A stretch of 64,000 nt of DNA from Ostreococcus lucimarinus CCE9901 (taxonomy: Eukaryota > Chlorophyta > Mamiellophyceae > Mamiellales > Bathycoccaceae): contig NC_009370.1 in assembly GCF_000092065.1 (NCBI RefSeq), forward strand, positions 124,001-188,000, read 5' to 3'. Shown here piece by piece: positions 27,305 through 36,097 of this stretch. A program made the position numbers and the translations under genes. The notes beneath the pieces were generated by a model. It did not search any database and was not told the origin of the DNA. It saw only the letters and a list, made by a program, of their open reading frames with translations. Numbering within the stretch: the stretch's first letter is position 1; the number at the start of each line of letters is the position of its first letter.

Positions 27305-29365
27305 TTATTCGTCAACAGCGAACGGGTGTGTGTCTACGTCGTCTAAGTCGATATCGAACGCAGATGCGTTCTGCCGTGCGCTACTACTATCTTTAGGGAT
27401 CCCGAATACGTTACTTTTATCGTCTTGGCCGTAGTTCACGAAGAAGTTGGACAGGAGCGAATGAGGTTGCGAGCTGAACGTTTTCGCAACAGACCGAAGA
27501 CGGGCGCATTCGCCGCGGAGTTCGCTTGTGGGCTTGGGAACTGGGAATCCGATGGCGCACTTCACCCCTTTTGCGTCCTCGGGACCACAAAACCAAGATT
27601 CCGCTTTTAGCGCGATGTTCATATCCGAATCAAAGCTTTTCGCCGCGGGAGAAGATGCTTCGCTGTCAAACGCACAAAACGACGTCAACGCACCATCGAC
27701 GACGAGCACTCGCTCTCGGGCAGAGCCTAGAGATTTCAGAACCTGCGTGTCGGTCGCAAACGGACCGAGTGCGTATTTTGCTTCTGAATCTTTGTCTACT
27801 GTCGACACCTCCGCGACGCTGTTTCTTATGGCGTCTGACGTTCGCGCGTTGTCGAGAAACGACCACTCTCTAAAGTTTGCCCCACCCTTCTCCATCGCCG
27901 GCAGGTTCATGATGTGATCCTGCGGACATCCTACGAACGGTGGATGCAGGTAACCTATCGCGCACGAAGGTAACGCATGGCCCCAATACCTATCGCACAT
28001 GCACGTGATGCGTGGCAAAATCACCGTACGATTCAACACTCGACCGAGCGCTAGAAGGTTTCTAATCGAGGCGCGATACCACGCGGCGGCGAGGAGATGA
28101 TTATGCACGCCAGTCGCGTTCCAGACGCTCGGTAATTCATCGCTCATGGCGATAAAGTTGCCTTGTGTGTAATAATCGTCCTCTTCGACATCCCACAAAC
28201 CGTGCTCGCGGAAACGTTGGCGTTTGCCGTGTACTTGCGAAAATTGAAAAGTTGCGTGCGCGCACAGCGGCTGTTCATCCAGTCTTGTTTCGCGCTCGTG
28301 TAATCGTTGAACGAAATACGTGTGTCCCGAAGCGAAGAGACGCATTGGCAACAGCGCAAACTGAACGCCTCCCTCGAGTCGTTTCACGCGCACGCGCCTT
28401 TTGATCTCGCGCGATTCCGATGTGGAGGATCGTTTGATGAGCAGTTTATTGAAAATCTCTTGGTCTCTCTCCGTGGTATCTTCCGTGGCTTTTTCCATCC
28501 CATCGACCCAATCAGCTATGAACTTTTTCGCCGGCTCCGTGGCGTTAAAGTAAAGAATCCCCGTGTTTGTCGGCGCTCCCCAACACTTTCCTTCGTCGTC
28601 GTCGCGAGCGTTGAGACAATCCGTGCTCGCGGCGACGTCGACGTCTGTCATCGCCTCGCGCATCCATTCCCTGGGATCTCTCAACCAAGCCACGTCAGCA
28701 TCACTCACTAATACATCGTGTCCACGGTCGAGAAGATCGAGCAAGAGCTTCACCCGCAGCGTCGTCATTTCGCGCATCGCCTTGGCGGCTTCTGCCACGC
28801 TCGCCGCCTGTCGCGCGCCGGAAGCGTCGCCGAGCGCCGTGCCTCCGGTGGCCATGACCCCTCCTTTGTACCTATAATTCGCGCCCCCAAAACATGGCAT
28901 GGAGTGCCGCTCGCAAAATCGCTCCGTGGCTTCGTCCAGAGCGAGCATGACGATGTTCTCATCCTTTTCGTTCGGCTGCGCTCCCTTGGCCTTGCGCAAC
29001 AACTTCAGCCAATTCAACGCGAACTCGTGAAAGCCGTCCGAGACATAGGACACGAAAACCAAACCATCCCGCGCGAGCATCGCGCTCAAAACGTCACCGC
29101 TCGCATCGCTCTCGTTAAACTTCGCCACCGACTTCGTGACTTCCTCGCCGGCGGACGCGACGTCCTCGACAGTCGCCGCGTAGTCGACCTCGACTTCGAC
29201 TTTGCCCGCGCCTTCGCTCGCCGCCTCGCGCGTCGTCTTCCTCGTCGCCATCGCCGCCCCTCCCGCCCGTCTCTCGCGCATCGTCCACGCCACAAAGATC
29301 CCAACGCACATCACGAACAAAATTCCGCTCATTCGTCGTCGTCGTCTCCCCTGCGCCGGCGCCAT
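27305..29365 (-). CDS. Family 77 glycosyltransferase, XEG113-like
   Basis: A 686-aa type II membrane protein. Residues 12-28 (SGILFVMCVGIFVAWTM) are a signal anchor placing the rest in the Golgi lumen. The nucleotide-sugar transferase domain shows LLLDLLDRGHDVLVSDADVAWLRDP (DxD motif) and PTNTGILYFNATEPAKKFI. The second half (AAAWYRASIRNLLALGRVLNRTVILPRITCMCDRYWG, with broken spacing) resembles plant XEG113, an arabinosyltransferase acting on hydroxyproline-rich proteins. The donor may therefore be UDP-arabinofuranose, but this is family inference. The ATG at 29365 follows a GTG-only stretch. Confidence 0.83.
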   Translation of the reverse strand: MAPAQGRRRRRMSGILFVMCVGIFVAWTMRERRAGGAAMATRKTTREAASEGAGKVEVEVDYAATVEDVASAGEEVTKSVAKFNESDASGDVLSAMLARDGLVFVSYVSDGFHEFALNWLKLLRKAKGAQPNEKDENIVMLALDEATERFCERHSMPCFGGANYRYKGGVMATGGTALGDASGARQAASVAEAAKAMREMTTLRVKLLLDLLDRGHDVLVSDADVAWLRDPREWMREAMTDVDVAASTDCLNARDDDEGKCWGAPTNTGILYFNATEPAKKFIADWVDGMEKATEDTTERDQEIFNKLLIKRSSTSESREIKRRVRVKRLEGGVQFALLPMRLFASGHTYFVQRLHERETRLDEQPLCAHATFQFSQVHGKRQRFREHGLWDVEEDDYYTQGNFIAMSDELPSVWNATGVHNHLLAAAWYRASIRNLLALGRVLNRTVILPRITCMCDRYWGHALPSCAIGYLHPPFVGCPQDHIMNLPAMEKGGANFREWSFLDNARTSDAIRNSVAEVSTVDKDSEAKYALGPFATDTQVLKSLGSARERVLVVDGALTSFCAFDSEASSPAAKSFDSDMNIALKAESWFCGPEDAKGVKCAIGFPVPKPTSELRGECARLRSVAKTFSSQPHSLLSNFFVNYGQDDKSNVFGIPKDSSSARQNASAFDIDLDDVDTHPFAVDE

Positions 29366-29682
29366 CGCGCGATGGTTGGGATGTCCTTCGCTTCGACGCG
29401 CCACCGACTTCGTCCCGGTTCGCGCGGTCCTCGCGCGTCGCGCGCGCGTCGCCGACGCGGTTCGTCGGTCCCGGCGCGCGCGTCGCGTCGCGTCCCGTCA
29501 GCGACTCGACCGGCCATCGTCGCGCGCGCCGTGCGAGGGGCGCGCGCTGGCGCCTCGATCCCCATCGCGCGCGGCGTCGAACCGTCGAATCGTCGTGCGG
29601 TCGCGGATACGACGCGATCCGACGACGCGGGCGGATAACGCGATAAAACGAGACGCGACGACGCGAGACGCGCGGGTCGGCG
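29366..29682. other. Divergent intergenic region, nothing recognised
   Basis: 317 bp of very GC-rich sequence between the starts of the GT77 and the small plastid protein genes. It presumably contains both promoters. There are no repeats beyond short CGCGCG runs. Confidence 0.4.
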
Positions 29683-30102
29683 ATGACGACGACGACGACG
29701 ACGACGACGACGATGATGATGCGTCCGACGACGCGCGCGACGACGCGACGGACGACGACGGCGAGGCGCGCGATGGCTTTGGCGAGACGCGAGACGCGCG
29801 CGATGGGCGTCGTCGCGCGCGCGCGCGCGGGCGCGGAGGAGAAGGTGGCGGTGACGTCGGCGTGCGGCGCGGTGGCGCTGGCGACGATCAACGCGATGTT
29901 CCCGGAACACGCGAGCGCGCTGTCGATTCGGGACCCGGTGTTCGGGGACATCGAGGTTTGGCAGTTCTTGGTGCTCACGGCGGGATACTTCATCGGGATC
30001 GAGATTTACTTGGATAAGAAGTACGACGATAACAACAAGACGGTGATGCCGACCGTGCAAAAGAAGAAGGAAAGCGACGAGGAGACGAGCGCGGAAGAGT
30101 GA
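29683..30102 (+). CDS. Small plastid membrane protein of unknown function
   Basis: A 139-aa protein. The N-terminus starts with a run of Thr encoded by an ACG repeat and continues as an R/T/A transit peptide to about residue 45. A hydrophobic Ala-rich stretch ending in EHASALS could be a second, lumen-directing signal. One membrane helix follows (VWQFLVLTAGYFIGIEIYL), then a charged tail KKKESDEETSAEE. The size and bipartite look suggest a thylakoid or envelope single-span protein, but I do not recognise the family. It converges on WDHD1 across about 130 bp. Confidence 0.72.
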   Translation: MTTTTTTTTTMMMRPTTRATTRRTTTARRAMALARRETRAMGVVARARAGAEEKVAVTSACGAVALATINAMFPEHASALSIRDPVFGDIEVWQFLVLTAGYFIGIEIYLDKKYDDNNKTVMPTVQKKKESDEETSAEE

Positions 30103-30230
30103 ATCGGGGCGCCGCGCGGAAGAATGTAGAGTGAAAAGAAGAAATTTAGTTGTTATGGTTGAACTCGATTGCACACAAACGCCGCGTCGAACGATATATA
30201 CACACTTTACTCCGCACGAACGCGCGCTCC

Positions 30231-32873
30231 TCATCTCGCGAATGGGTTTGACGCGACTTTGGACTTTTTCGCCGCCTTTGAGGGCGTCGGCGTCGCCACA
30301 GCGTCTCTCTTACCTTCCACAGTCGCGCGCTCGTTTGAGTCTTTGTTTTCGTCGCCCGAGCTGACGAGAGGCGGCGCCGCGCTCTTACGAGCGAGCGGAT
30401 TGCCTTTGGGAGCCGTTGGCGTCGATCGAACCATCGGCGCCGGAGTGTAGCTTTCGGGTTGCGTGTACCCTTGCGTCGGTTCTGGGTCGATTGTCGTTTC
30501 GATGAGCTCATTGATTCGCTCGACGAGCTCGGGTTGACGCGCCACCGCCGGGAGCTTGAGCACCGCTCGCAAACTGTTCGGCTGTCGGAACGTCTCCGCG
30601 ATGTCTGACGCGCGCGAGAGCTTGTTCGCCTTGCAGGCGGTGTGAAAGAGCTTGATGGCTGCTTTTTCGTTTGCTCCCAAAGCCAATCGAGTGTCTTCTC
30701 CGGCACTTTGTGCGACGGACAAAGCCAAGCTCGCTCGGGCGGCTTCGTCTTCGAGGTCACCGACCGATTGTTCGGGAATGATGATCGGCAAAGACATCGG
30801 AAGCATAGAAAGCACAGGTCTTGGGTTCGGCACCGGTCCCGCGCTCGTTCTTGTGATGATGCAATATAAGGTGGAAGCGCAAGATGAAACAATCCAGTGG
30901 TGCTGACCATCCGTGGCCCGCGCTGACGAAGAACGGAAGACGGGCGTCCATGAGCCACCGAATGCGTCGGTGCGCATACGAACGACACCTGCACTATCGC
31001 GAGTAACCAACATGCCTTCCTCAGAAAAGCCCAAGTACGTTAAAGTCGATTGGGTAGATAAAGCAACGCGACCACGCGCGAGTTCCGAGGAGTATCGCAC
31101 GTTGTACACGGCGTACGCGAGAACTTGACTACCTGGGGCTGGTCCGATCGGCGCCGCTTCGTGCCAGACGACAGCCAACGCATCGTCGCTACCGGAAATT
31201 GACACCGCGTCACCTTCGAGGGAGATTATTTGTCGCTGCGCACCACCTAAAGAGTAAATGCGAAGGTAACGCTTGGACGTCACAGCGGCGACCCAAGTCG
31301 AGCCGGTGGCGATTGAAAGTATATCCTCTCCCGCTGGCATCGTCACTTGCCACTCACCATCGTTCGCCCAGTTGTCATACTGTTGAAAGTAAAGCACGCT
31401 TTCGTTTTCGGAATCCTTCATCGGACTCGCGAGCGCGCATCCCTTCTCCCCCGCGACGCCCATCGTGTACCCGTTGTAGTCGGTGATGGTAGGGATGCGT
31501 CCCATGCGCGACGTGTCGTGGAACTGGAATTCAACAGAGTTGAATCCTCCTTCGACAGTGCTCGTAATAGATCCAACCATGGTGTAGGATAAAAACCGAC
31601 GGTTGCTTCCCGGAACCGCGGCAACGGATCCACTTTGGAACGCCGGTTGCGGCTTGGGACCGGCTTCGACGTGCACCACCGACTGCTTCACGTGACTCTG
31701 ACGGCGTCCTTTGACGTCATCGTCGTCGTCGTATTCGACGAAGTCATCTTCTTCATCCAAATCTTCATCCATACCGTCTGCTTCATCGTCGACGAAATCG
31801 CTCGCATTCGTCTCATCGATAGCGCTCACAAAGTCTATCTCGGAAGGCGAAACCTTCGCCGAGGGCGACGAGTACTTGGATGGAACGACGTCGTTCCACA
31901 TCGCCCACTCGCCGTTAACGTTGATGAGCGCCAAAGAGTTACCAGTAGGGTCGAACGAGGCGCCGCAGACGAGCTCGGTGTCCGTCATCTTCGCAATCGC
32001 CAACTTTTTCTTGACGTCCCACACGATGACACTCTTGTCCGCGCTCGCCGTGACCAAGTATTTCCCGTTCGGGGACCAACGGATGAGGGAAATCGCGTCG
32101 GTGTGCCCTTTCAGCTCCCATTCAATCTGTTTAAACGTACCACGCTCGAAGAACGTCACGTCGTTCTCCCGCCCCGGCACGGCTAGGATTTGTCCATCCG
32201 GTCGCCACGCCACGGCGTTCAAAAGCGGCGACTCGCCCGTGGCCAACGGCGCCTCGGTGGCGTGTAGTTTTACATCCCCAGCCTCCTCGTCCTCGCTCGT
32301 GGGCTTCAACAGCCACACGACAACCATGCCGTTCTCATCCGTTGCCGCCAAGTAATCTCCTCGCGGATCGAACGCCACGCTCTTGATGCACTTGCTTCGC
32401 TGACACGGAAACACGTGCAAGACGGTTTTGTCCTCCATCTTGATGACTTTCACCTCGGCGTCCTCCCCCCCCGCGGCGACGTACTTCCCGTCCGCGCTCC
32501 ACGCCACGCAGTGCACTGGCAATGAAAATCTCGTCACGTTCGCCTCGAACGCCTTCTTTTCCAGCGAAAACAGCTTCACCGAGTAATCCGAGCTCGCCGT
32601 CGCCGCGAGCGTCCCGCACGGCGACGCCGCGCACGCGTTGACGCAGTCCGCGTGCGCGTCGTCGAAGTTCTGTTCCACCTCTCCCGTCTCCGCGTCTCGC
32701 ACGATCACGAACGAATCCGCGCCGCACGTCACGATCTTCTTCCTCCCATCCACCGCGCCGCGCGCGACGTCGCACGCCCCCGCGATGTGGGCGTATTCGA
32801 ACGCGCCCTCGCGCGTCTCGAGCGCCGTGACGACGGCGTTCGCACATCTATCCATCGCCCCGCGTTCGAGCAT
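30231..32873 (-). CDS. WDHD1: WDHD1/AND-1/Ctf4 replisome adaptor
   Basis: An 880-aa protein. The N-terminal third is a WD40 propeller (HADCVNACAASPCGTLAATASSD, HTDAISLIRWSPNGKYLVTASADKSVIVWDV). An acidic linker follows (DEEDDFVEYDDDDD). The central SepB/Mcl1 propeller is clear: MGRIPTITDYNGYTMG, DNWANDGEWQVTMPAGEDI, LRIYSLGG and ALAVVWHEA. A helical C-terminus and a basic, S/P-rich tail close it; the animal HMG box is absent. Ctf4 trimers link the CMG helicase to polymerase alpha and cohesion factors. Element copy 3 lies 170-250 bp upstream in the same orientation and is the likely promoter. A second ATG lies 18 bp in. Confidence 0.88.
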   Translation of the reverse strand: MLERGAMDRCANAVVTALETREGAFEYAHIAGACDVARGAVDGRKKIVTCGADSFVIVRDAETGEVEQNFDDAHADCVNACAASPCGTLAATASSDYSVKLFSLEKKAFEANVTRFSLPVHCVAWSADGKYVAAGGEDAEVKVIKMEDKTVLHVFPCQRSKCIKSVAFDPRGDYLAATDENGMVVVWLLKPTSEDEEAGDVKLHATEAPLATGESPLLNAVAWRPDGQILAVPGRENDVTFFERGTFKQIEWELKGHTDAISLIRWSPNGKYLVTASADKSVIVWDVKKKLAIAKMTDTELVCGASFDPTGNSLALINVNGEWAMWNDVVPSKYSSPSAKVSPSEIDFVSAIDETNASDFVDDEADGMDEDLDEEDDFVEYDDDDDVKGRRQSHVKQSVVHVEAGPKPQPAFQSGSVAAVPGSNRRFLSYTMVGSITSTVEGGFNSVEFQFHDTSRMGRIPTITDYNGYTMGVAGEKGCALASPMKDSENESVLYFQQYDNWANDGEWQVTMPAGEDILSIATGSTWVAAVTSKRYLRIYSLGGAQRQIISLEGDAVSISGSDDALAVVWHEAAPIGPAPGSQVLAYAVYNVRYSSELARGRVALSTQSTLTYLGFSEEGMLVTRDSAGVVRMRTDAFGGSWTPVFRSSSARATDGQHHWIVSSCASTLYCIITRTSAGPVPNPRPVLSMLPMSLPIIIPEQSVGDLEDEAARASLALSVAQSAGEDTRLALGANEKAAIKLFHTACKANKLSRASDIAETFRQPNSLRAVLKLPAVARQPELVERINELIETTIDPEPTQGYTQPESYTPAPMVRSTPTAPKGNPLARKSAAPPLVSSGDENKDSNERATVEGKRDAVATPTPSKAAKKSKVASNPFAR

Positions 32874-33042
32874 CGCTCGCTCGGTCGCTCGATCGCTCGA
32901 TCGATCGCTCGCGATCCGTCGCGCGCGCGTCGCTGCGGCGTCGGACGCGCGTCCCGATCGACGCCCGTCGTCGTCGCGGATTCAAATCAATCGAATCGCG
33001 CGCGCGAGCTGTCCCGCGCGTCCGCGCGTCCGACCGGACTTT

Positions 33043-33125
33043 GGAAAAATTTATATATCGCCCCTTGAGAGAGTACCTACACACATGACGAGTCATGAAC
33101 CGTGGATATGTACGTATTTTACACC
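33043..33125 (-). promoter_or_regulatory. Dispersed promoter-like element, copy 3 (full, 83 bp)
   Basis: Read on the minus strand it is identical to 18630-18712 at 82 of 83 positions. It carries the CATGAC-TC-GTCATG dyad and a TATA-like GATATATAAAT, and faces the WDHD1 ATG about 170 bp away. The rest of the gap 32874-33281 has CGATCGCTCG repeats and the leader of the coiled-coil gene, with no other gene seen. Confidence 0.85.
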
Positions 33126-33281
33126 GTTTAGTGCCATCTACAATAGAGTATTCCTACCTCGGTGAAAAACACGTTCGCCTCGCCGGCGGACGGGAACGAG
33201 CGCGCGCGTCGCGGGCCGGGCGGGGCGTCGACGCCGACGCGAGTGCGCGACGCCGCGCGGCGAGACCGAGGCGCGCGAACG

Positions 33282-35090
33282 ATGACGGTGACGGTGACGC
33301 GAGCGACGACGTCGCGCGCGACGTTCGAGCGGCGACGCGCGCGCGACGGCGCGACGACGCGCGCGCGATGGACGCGGACGACGACGACGGGGGGACGAAG
33401 GCGCGCGGCGGTGACGACGCGAGCGACGACGGGGGAGGCGCTGCGAGCGCTGCTGGACGCGGCGAGCGCGAACGGGGAAGAGGGCGCGCGAAGCGTGGCG
33501 GAAGCGCGGGCGCTGATCGATCGCGCGCGGGCGGAACGAGCGCGGAGAGAGGTGACGGCGCCGACGAGCGCGCGATTGGCGGCGCTGGAGGGCGAGGCGA
33601 GGGAGTTACGAGCCGAGGTGCGACGATTGAAGGATGAGAATCGAGAGGCGATCGATGCGCTGCTCGAGGAAGCGGCGGAGTTGGCGGAACAAACGGCGCG
33701 GACGGAAGAAGTGGAGGGCGAACTCGAGGAGGCGCGACGAATGAACGCGCGACTGGTGAGCGCGGCGAAGGAGCTCGCGGAGCTCGTGGACGACGGCGCG
33801 ACGGAGGCTCTCGAGGCCGATCTCGCGGTGAAAGATGCGGAGATTGAGGTCTTAAAGGCGAGCATGCGTGAGCTTGAGCATAAACTCGAGGATCGCGACG
33901 CCTTGTTGGCGACGATTCGCGGGTTGGAAATCGAACTCGCCGACAGCGTCACGAACGCCGAGTTGATGGAACTTGCCGCGGGCAAGCTCAACTCGCCCGA
34001 TTTGATCATCGCCCTGGAGGCCGAAAACAAAGAAATGCGTGCACGCATAGCCGCTCTCCTCGCAGACGGCGGAGAGCTTCCGGCGGTGACGAAGAAGTAC
34101 GAGGCGGCGGCGCTCGAAGTCGTCACCCTCAAGTCGCGCATTCGCCTGCTCGAGGTTCAGATGGCTGACATGGTCGATCAAGAAGAGTTGAGCGAAATTC
34201 TCGAGCAAGAACGAAGCAAAGACTCGGAACTCGCAGAAGTCACTGCACAAAAAGATAGTTTATTGAAGCGCATTCGCGAATTGGAGGTGGCGATGTCCGA
34301 CATGGAGGAGGCCGACGTGTACCTCAAGGCGAAGAAGGAAGCGGAGTCGGCCAAGTTGCGCAACATGGACTTGTCTACGCTCATCGAATCGCTCACCGCC
34401 AAGCTCGCGGAGCAAGTGGATGCGACGCAAAAAGCAAAGATAGTGACAGACGAGGCATTGGCCAACGTTCGCGCCCTCGAAGGCGACATGGCGTACATGG
34501 ATTACGCTCCCGGTATCGCGAGCGCGATGAAGGCTGCGAAGCAAATGGAGAGCGCTGCAGAACGCGCGGTCGAGCTCGCTGCTGGGCTCCAGCAGTTGGA
34601 AGTTGGCATGACGAAGAAGAGCAGCAGTCGCAAGACGCCGTTCAAACGCGGTGGTGAGAGCTTTTCCCTTCGTAAAAAGGTCTTCAACGCGAGCGACGAG
34701 CAAGCGCCCGTCGACGGCGGTTTCAAACGCGCTCCTGCAGAAGCGTTCACCCTCCGCAAGCTCGACTTCACCAAGATCAAGGCCGAGTCATCCGTGAATA
34801 AAAGTCCATTCAAGCGCGCTCCGGAGAGTTCGTTCAAGCTGCGCAAGATGACGTTCCCATTCTCCGCTCGCACGGCCGCCGTGCCGAAGAGCGTGTTCCA
34901 GCGTACCGGCAACTTTGAGTTACGTCGGTTCATCTTCACCTCCGATCCCGTGGACGTCGTCGCATCGGCGTCTTTCGAACGAAACGGTGAGTTTACTTTG
35001 AGAAAATTAAAGTTCCCTCCGCCCAATCGCGGCGCGGACGGCGTGAAAACCTGGGACCGAGGCGAGAAGGGAACCGTCTTCAAATTTTAA
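33282..35090 (+). CDS. Coiled-coil protein with five C-terminal FxR...LRKxxF repeats
   Basis: A 602-aa protein, family unknown. Residues 1-50 are R/T/A-rich without acids, like a plastid transit peptide. Residues 60-420 are nearly continuous heptad-type coiled coil (ELRAEVRRLKDENREAIDAL and many L-x-E-L turns). The C-terminal 150 residues hold five repeats spaced 26-29 residues: TPFKRGGESFSLRKKVF, GGFKRAPAEAFTLRKLDF, SPFKRAPESSFKLRKMTF, SVFQRTGNFELRRFIF and ASFERNGEFTLRKLKF. The rod-plus-repeat design suggests a structural or tethering role in the plastid. ATG 33282 is the first in frame after a GTG-only stretch. Confidence 0.8.
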   Translation: MTVTVTRATTSRATFERRRARDGATTRARWTRTTTTGGRRRAAVTTRATTGEALRALLDAASANGEEGARSVAEARALIDRARAERARREVTAPTSARLAALEGEARELRAEVRRLKDENREAIDALLEEAAELAEQTARTEEVEGELEEARRMNARLVSAAKELAELVDDGATEALEADLAVKDAEIEVLKASMRELEHKLEDRDALLATIRGLEIELADSVTNAELMELAAGKLNSPDLIIALEAENKEMRARIAALLADGGELPAVTKKYEAAALEVVTLKSRIRLLEVQMADMVDQEELSEILEQERSKDSELAEVTAQKDSLLKRIRELEVAMSDMEEADVYLKAKKEAESAKLRNMDLSTLIESLTAKLAEQVDATQKAKIVTDEALANVRALEGDMAYMDYAPGIASAMKAAKQMESAAERAVELAAGLQQLEVGMTKKSSSRKTPFKRGGESFSLRKKVFNASDEQAPVDGGFKRAPAEAFTLRKLDFTKIKAESSVNKSPFKRAPESSFKLRKMTFPFSARTAAVPKSVFQRTGNFELRRFIFTSDPVDVVASASFERNGEFTLRKLKFPPPNRGADGVKTWDRGEKGTVFKF

Positions 35091-35405
35091 ATCTTTCAAA
35101 ACGCCCGACTCCCGAGCGCGCGCGTTGAAATTCCGCTGTAACGACTAGTCATTGGTTCACTCCACGAGCTTGCACGCAGCGTTTCTCGAATCATCCAATC
35201 ATCCACCCTCTCTCGATCGAGCGCGACGCGCGCGCGCGTGCACTCCGGACATTTTTCTGGACCCTAGGCGCCGCGCGCGCGCGCGACGTCTTTGCCTTGT
35301 TGTCGCCCATTTCCCACGCATCGCCTCCGCGTCCCCCCGCGACGATGTCAGACCGGCGCGCGCGTCTCGCTCGAGCGCCGCGCTCGAGCGCGTCGTTCGC
35401 TCGTC
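35091..35405. other. Intergenic, nothing recognised
   Basis: 315 bp between two plus-strand genes, moderately GC-rich in the second half with CGCGCG runs. No repeat, RNA gene or coding signal is seen. Confidence 0.4.
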
Positions 35406-36035
35406 ATGGAGCGCGCGTTCGAGCGAATCAAGCCCGGCGAGGACCCGCCGCCGCCGCCGCCCGAGCTCTTGCAGTGGGCGCGCGAGACGACGTACGGATT
35501 GTGCGGTGGGATCGTCTACGGCGCGGCGTCGGCGCACTACGCCGAACGACGACGCGTCGTGGACGCGATGGAGAGCGCGACGAAGCGTAAACATCGAATC
35601 TGGACGCGAACGATCTCCGACGTCACCCTGCACGGGATGCGACTGGGAAGCTTTGTGTCCGTCTTCAGCGCGGCGCGCTTGGGATTGGAAAAGCGACGCG
35701 ACGCGAGGGACATGTGGAACGTCGTCGGGGCGGGAATGTTGACGAGCGCGCTCACGGGGATGGCCATACCGGGCGGTGTCGCGGTGCGAGCGCGAGGAGC
35801 GGCACTGGGCGTGGTCGTCGGCGGCGCTGCGACGCTGCCGTTCGGGTACGCGATGCAAGAGTTGGAAAAGCTCGTGCCGGAACTCGTCGCGCCGGCGGCT
35901 GCGGCGGCTATGAGTGAGGGCGAATCTAGGAAATTAGACGTAACTGAGATGTTCATAGAGCAAGTAGAAGCAGAATTAGAAGAGTACAGGCGAGAGGAGC
36001 GCAAGCGAAGACGAGGTTGGTTTTGGAAAAGTTGA
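35406..36035 (+). CDS. Tim17/22/23-family protein, TIMMDC1-like
   Basis: A 209-aa membrane protein. Four hydrophobic, glycine-rich segments are visible: TYGLCGGIVYGAASAHYA, GMRLGSFVSVFSAARLGL, VVGAGMLTSALTGMAIPG and ALGVVVGGAATLPFGYA, the pattern of Tim17 proteins. The order and the short loop with EKRRDARDMWN resemble TIMMDC1, the assembly factor for the membrane arm of respiratory complex I. The C-terminal tail is a charged helix (EYRREERKRRRGWFWKS). It would act in the mitochondrial inner membrane. A role in carbohydrate-free import as a true translocase subunit is the alternative. Confidence 0.7.
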   Translation: MERAFERIKPGEDPPPPPPELLQWARETTYGLCGGIVYGAASAHYAERRRVVDAMESATKRKHRIWTRTISDVTLHGMRLGSFVSVFSAARLGLEKRRDARDMWNVVGAGMLTSALTGMAIPGGVAVRARGAALGVVVGGAATLPFGYAMQELEKLVPELVAPAAAAAMSEGESRKLDVTEMFIEQVEAELEEYRREERKRRRGWFWKS

Positions 36036-36097
36036 GAACCAAATGAACAACGGATTAGCGAACGAGCTCTTACCACATAGGTATCTAGGATTTTTTA

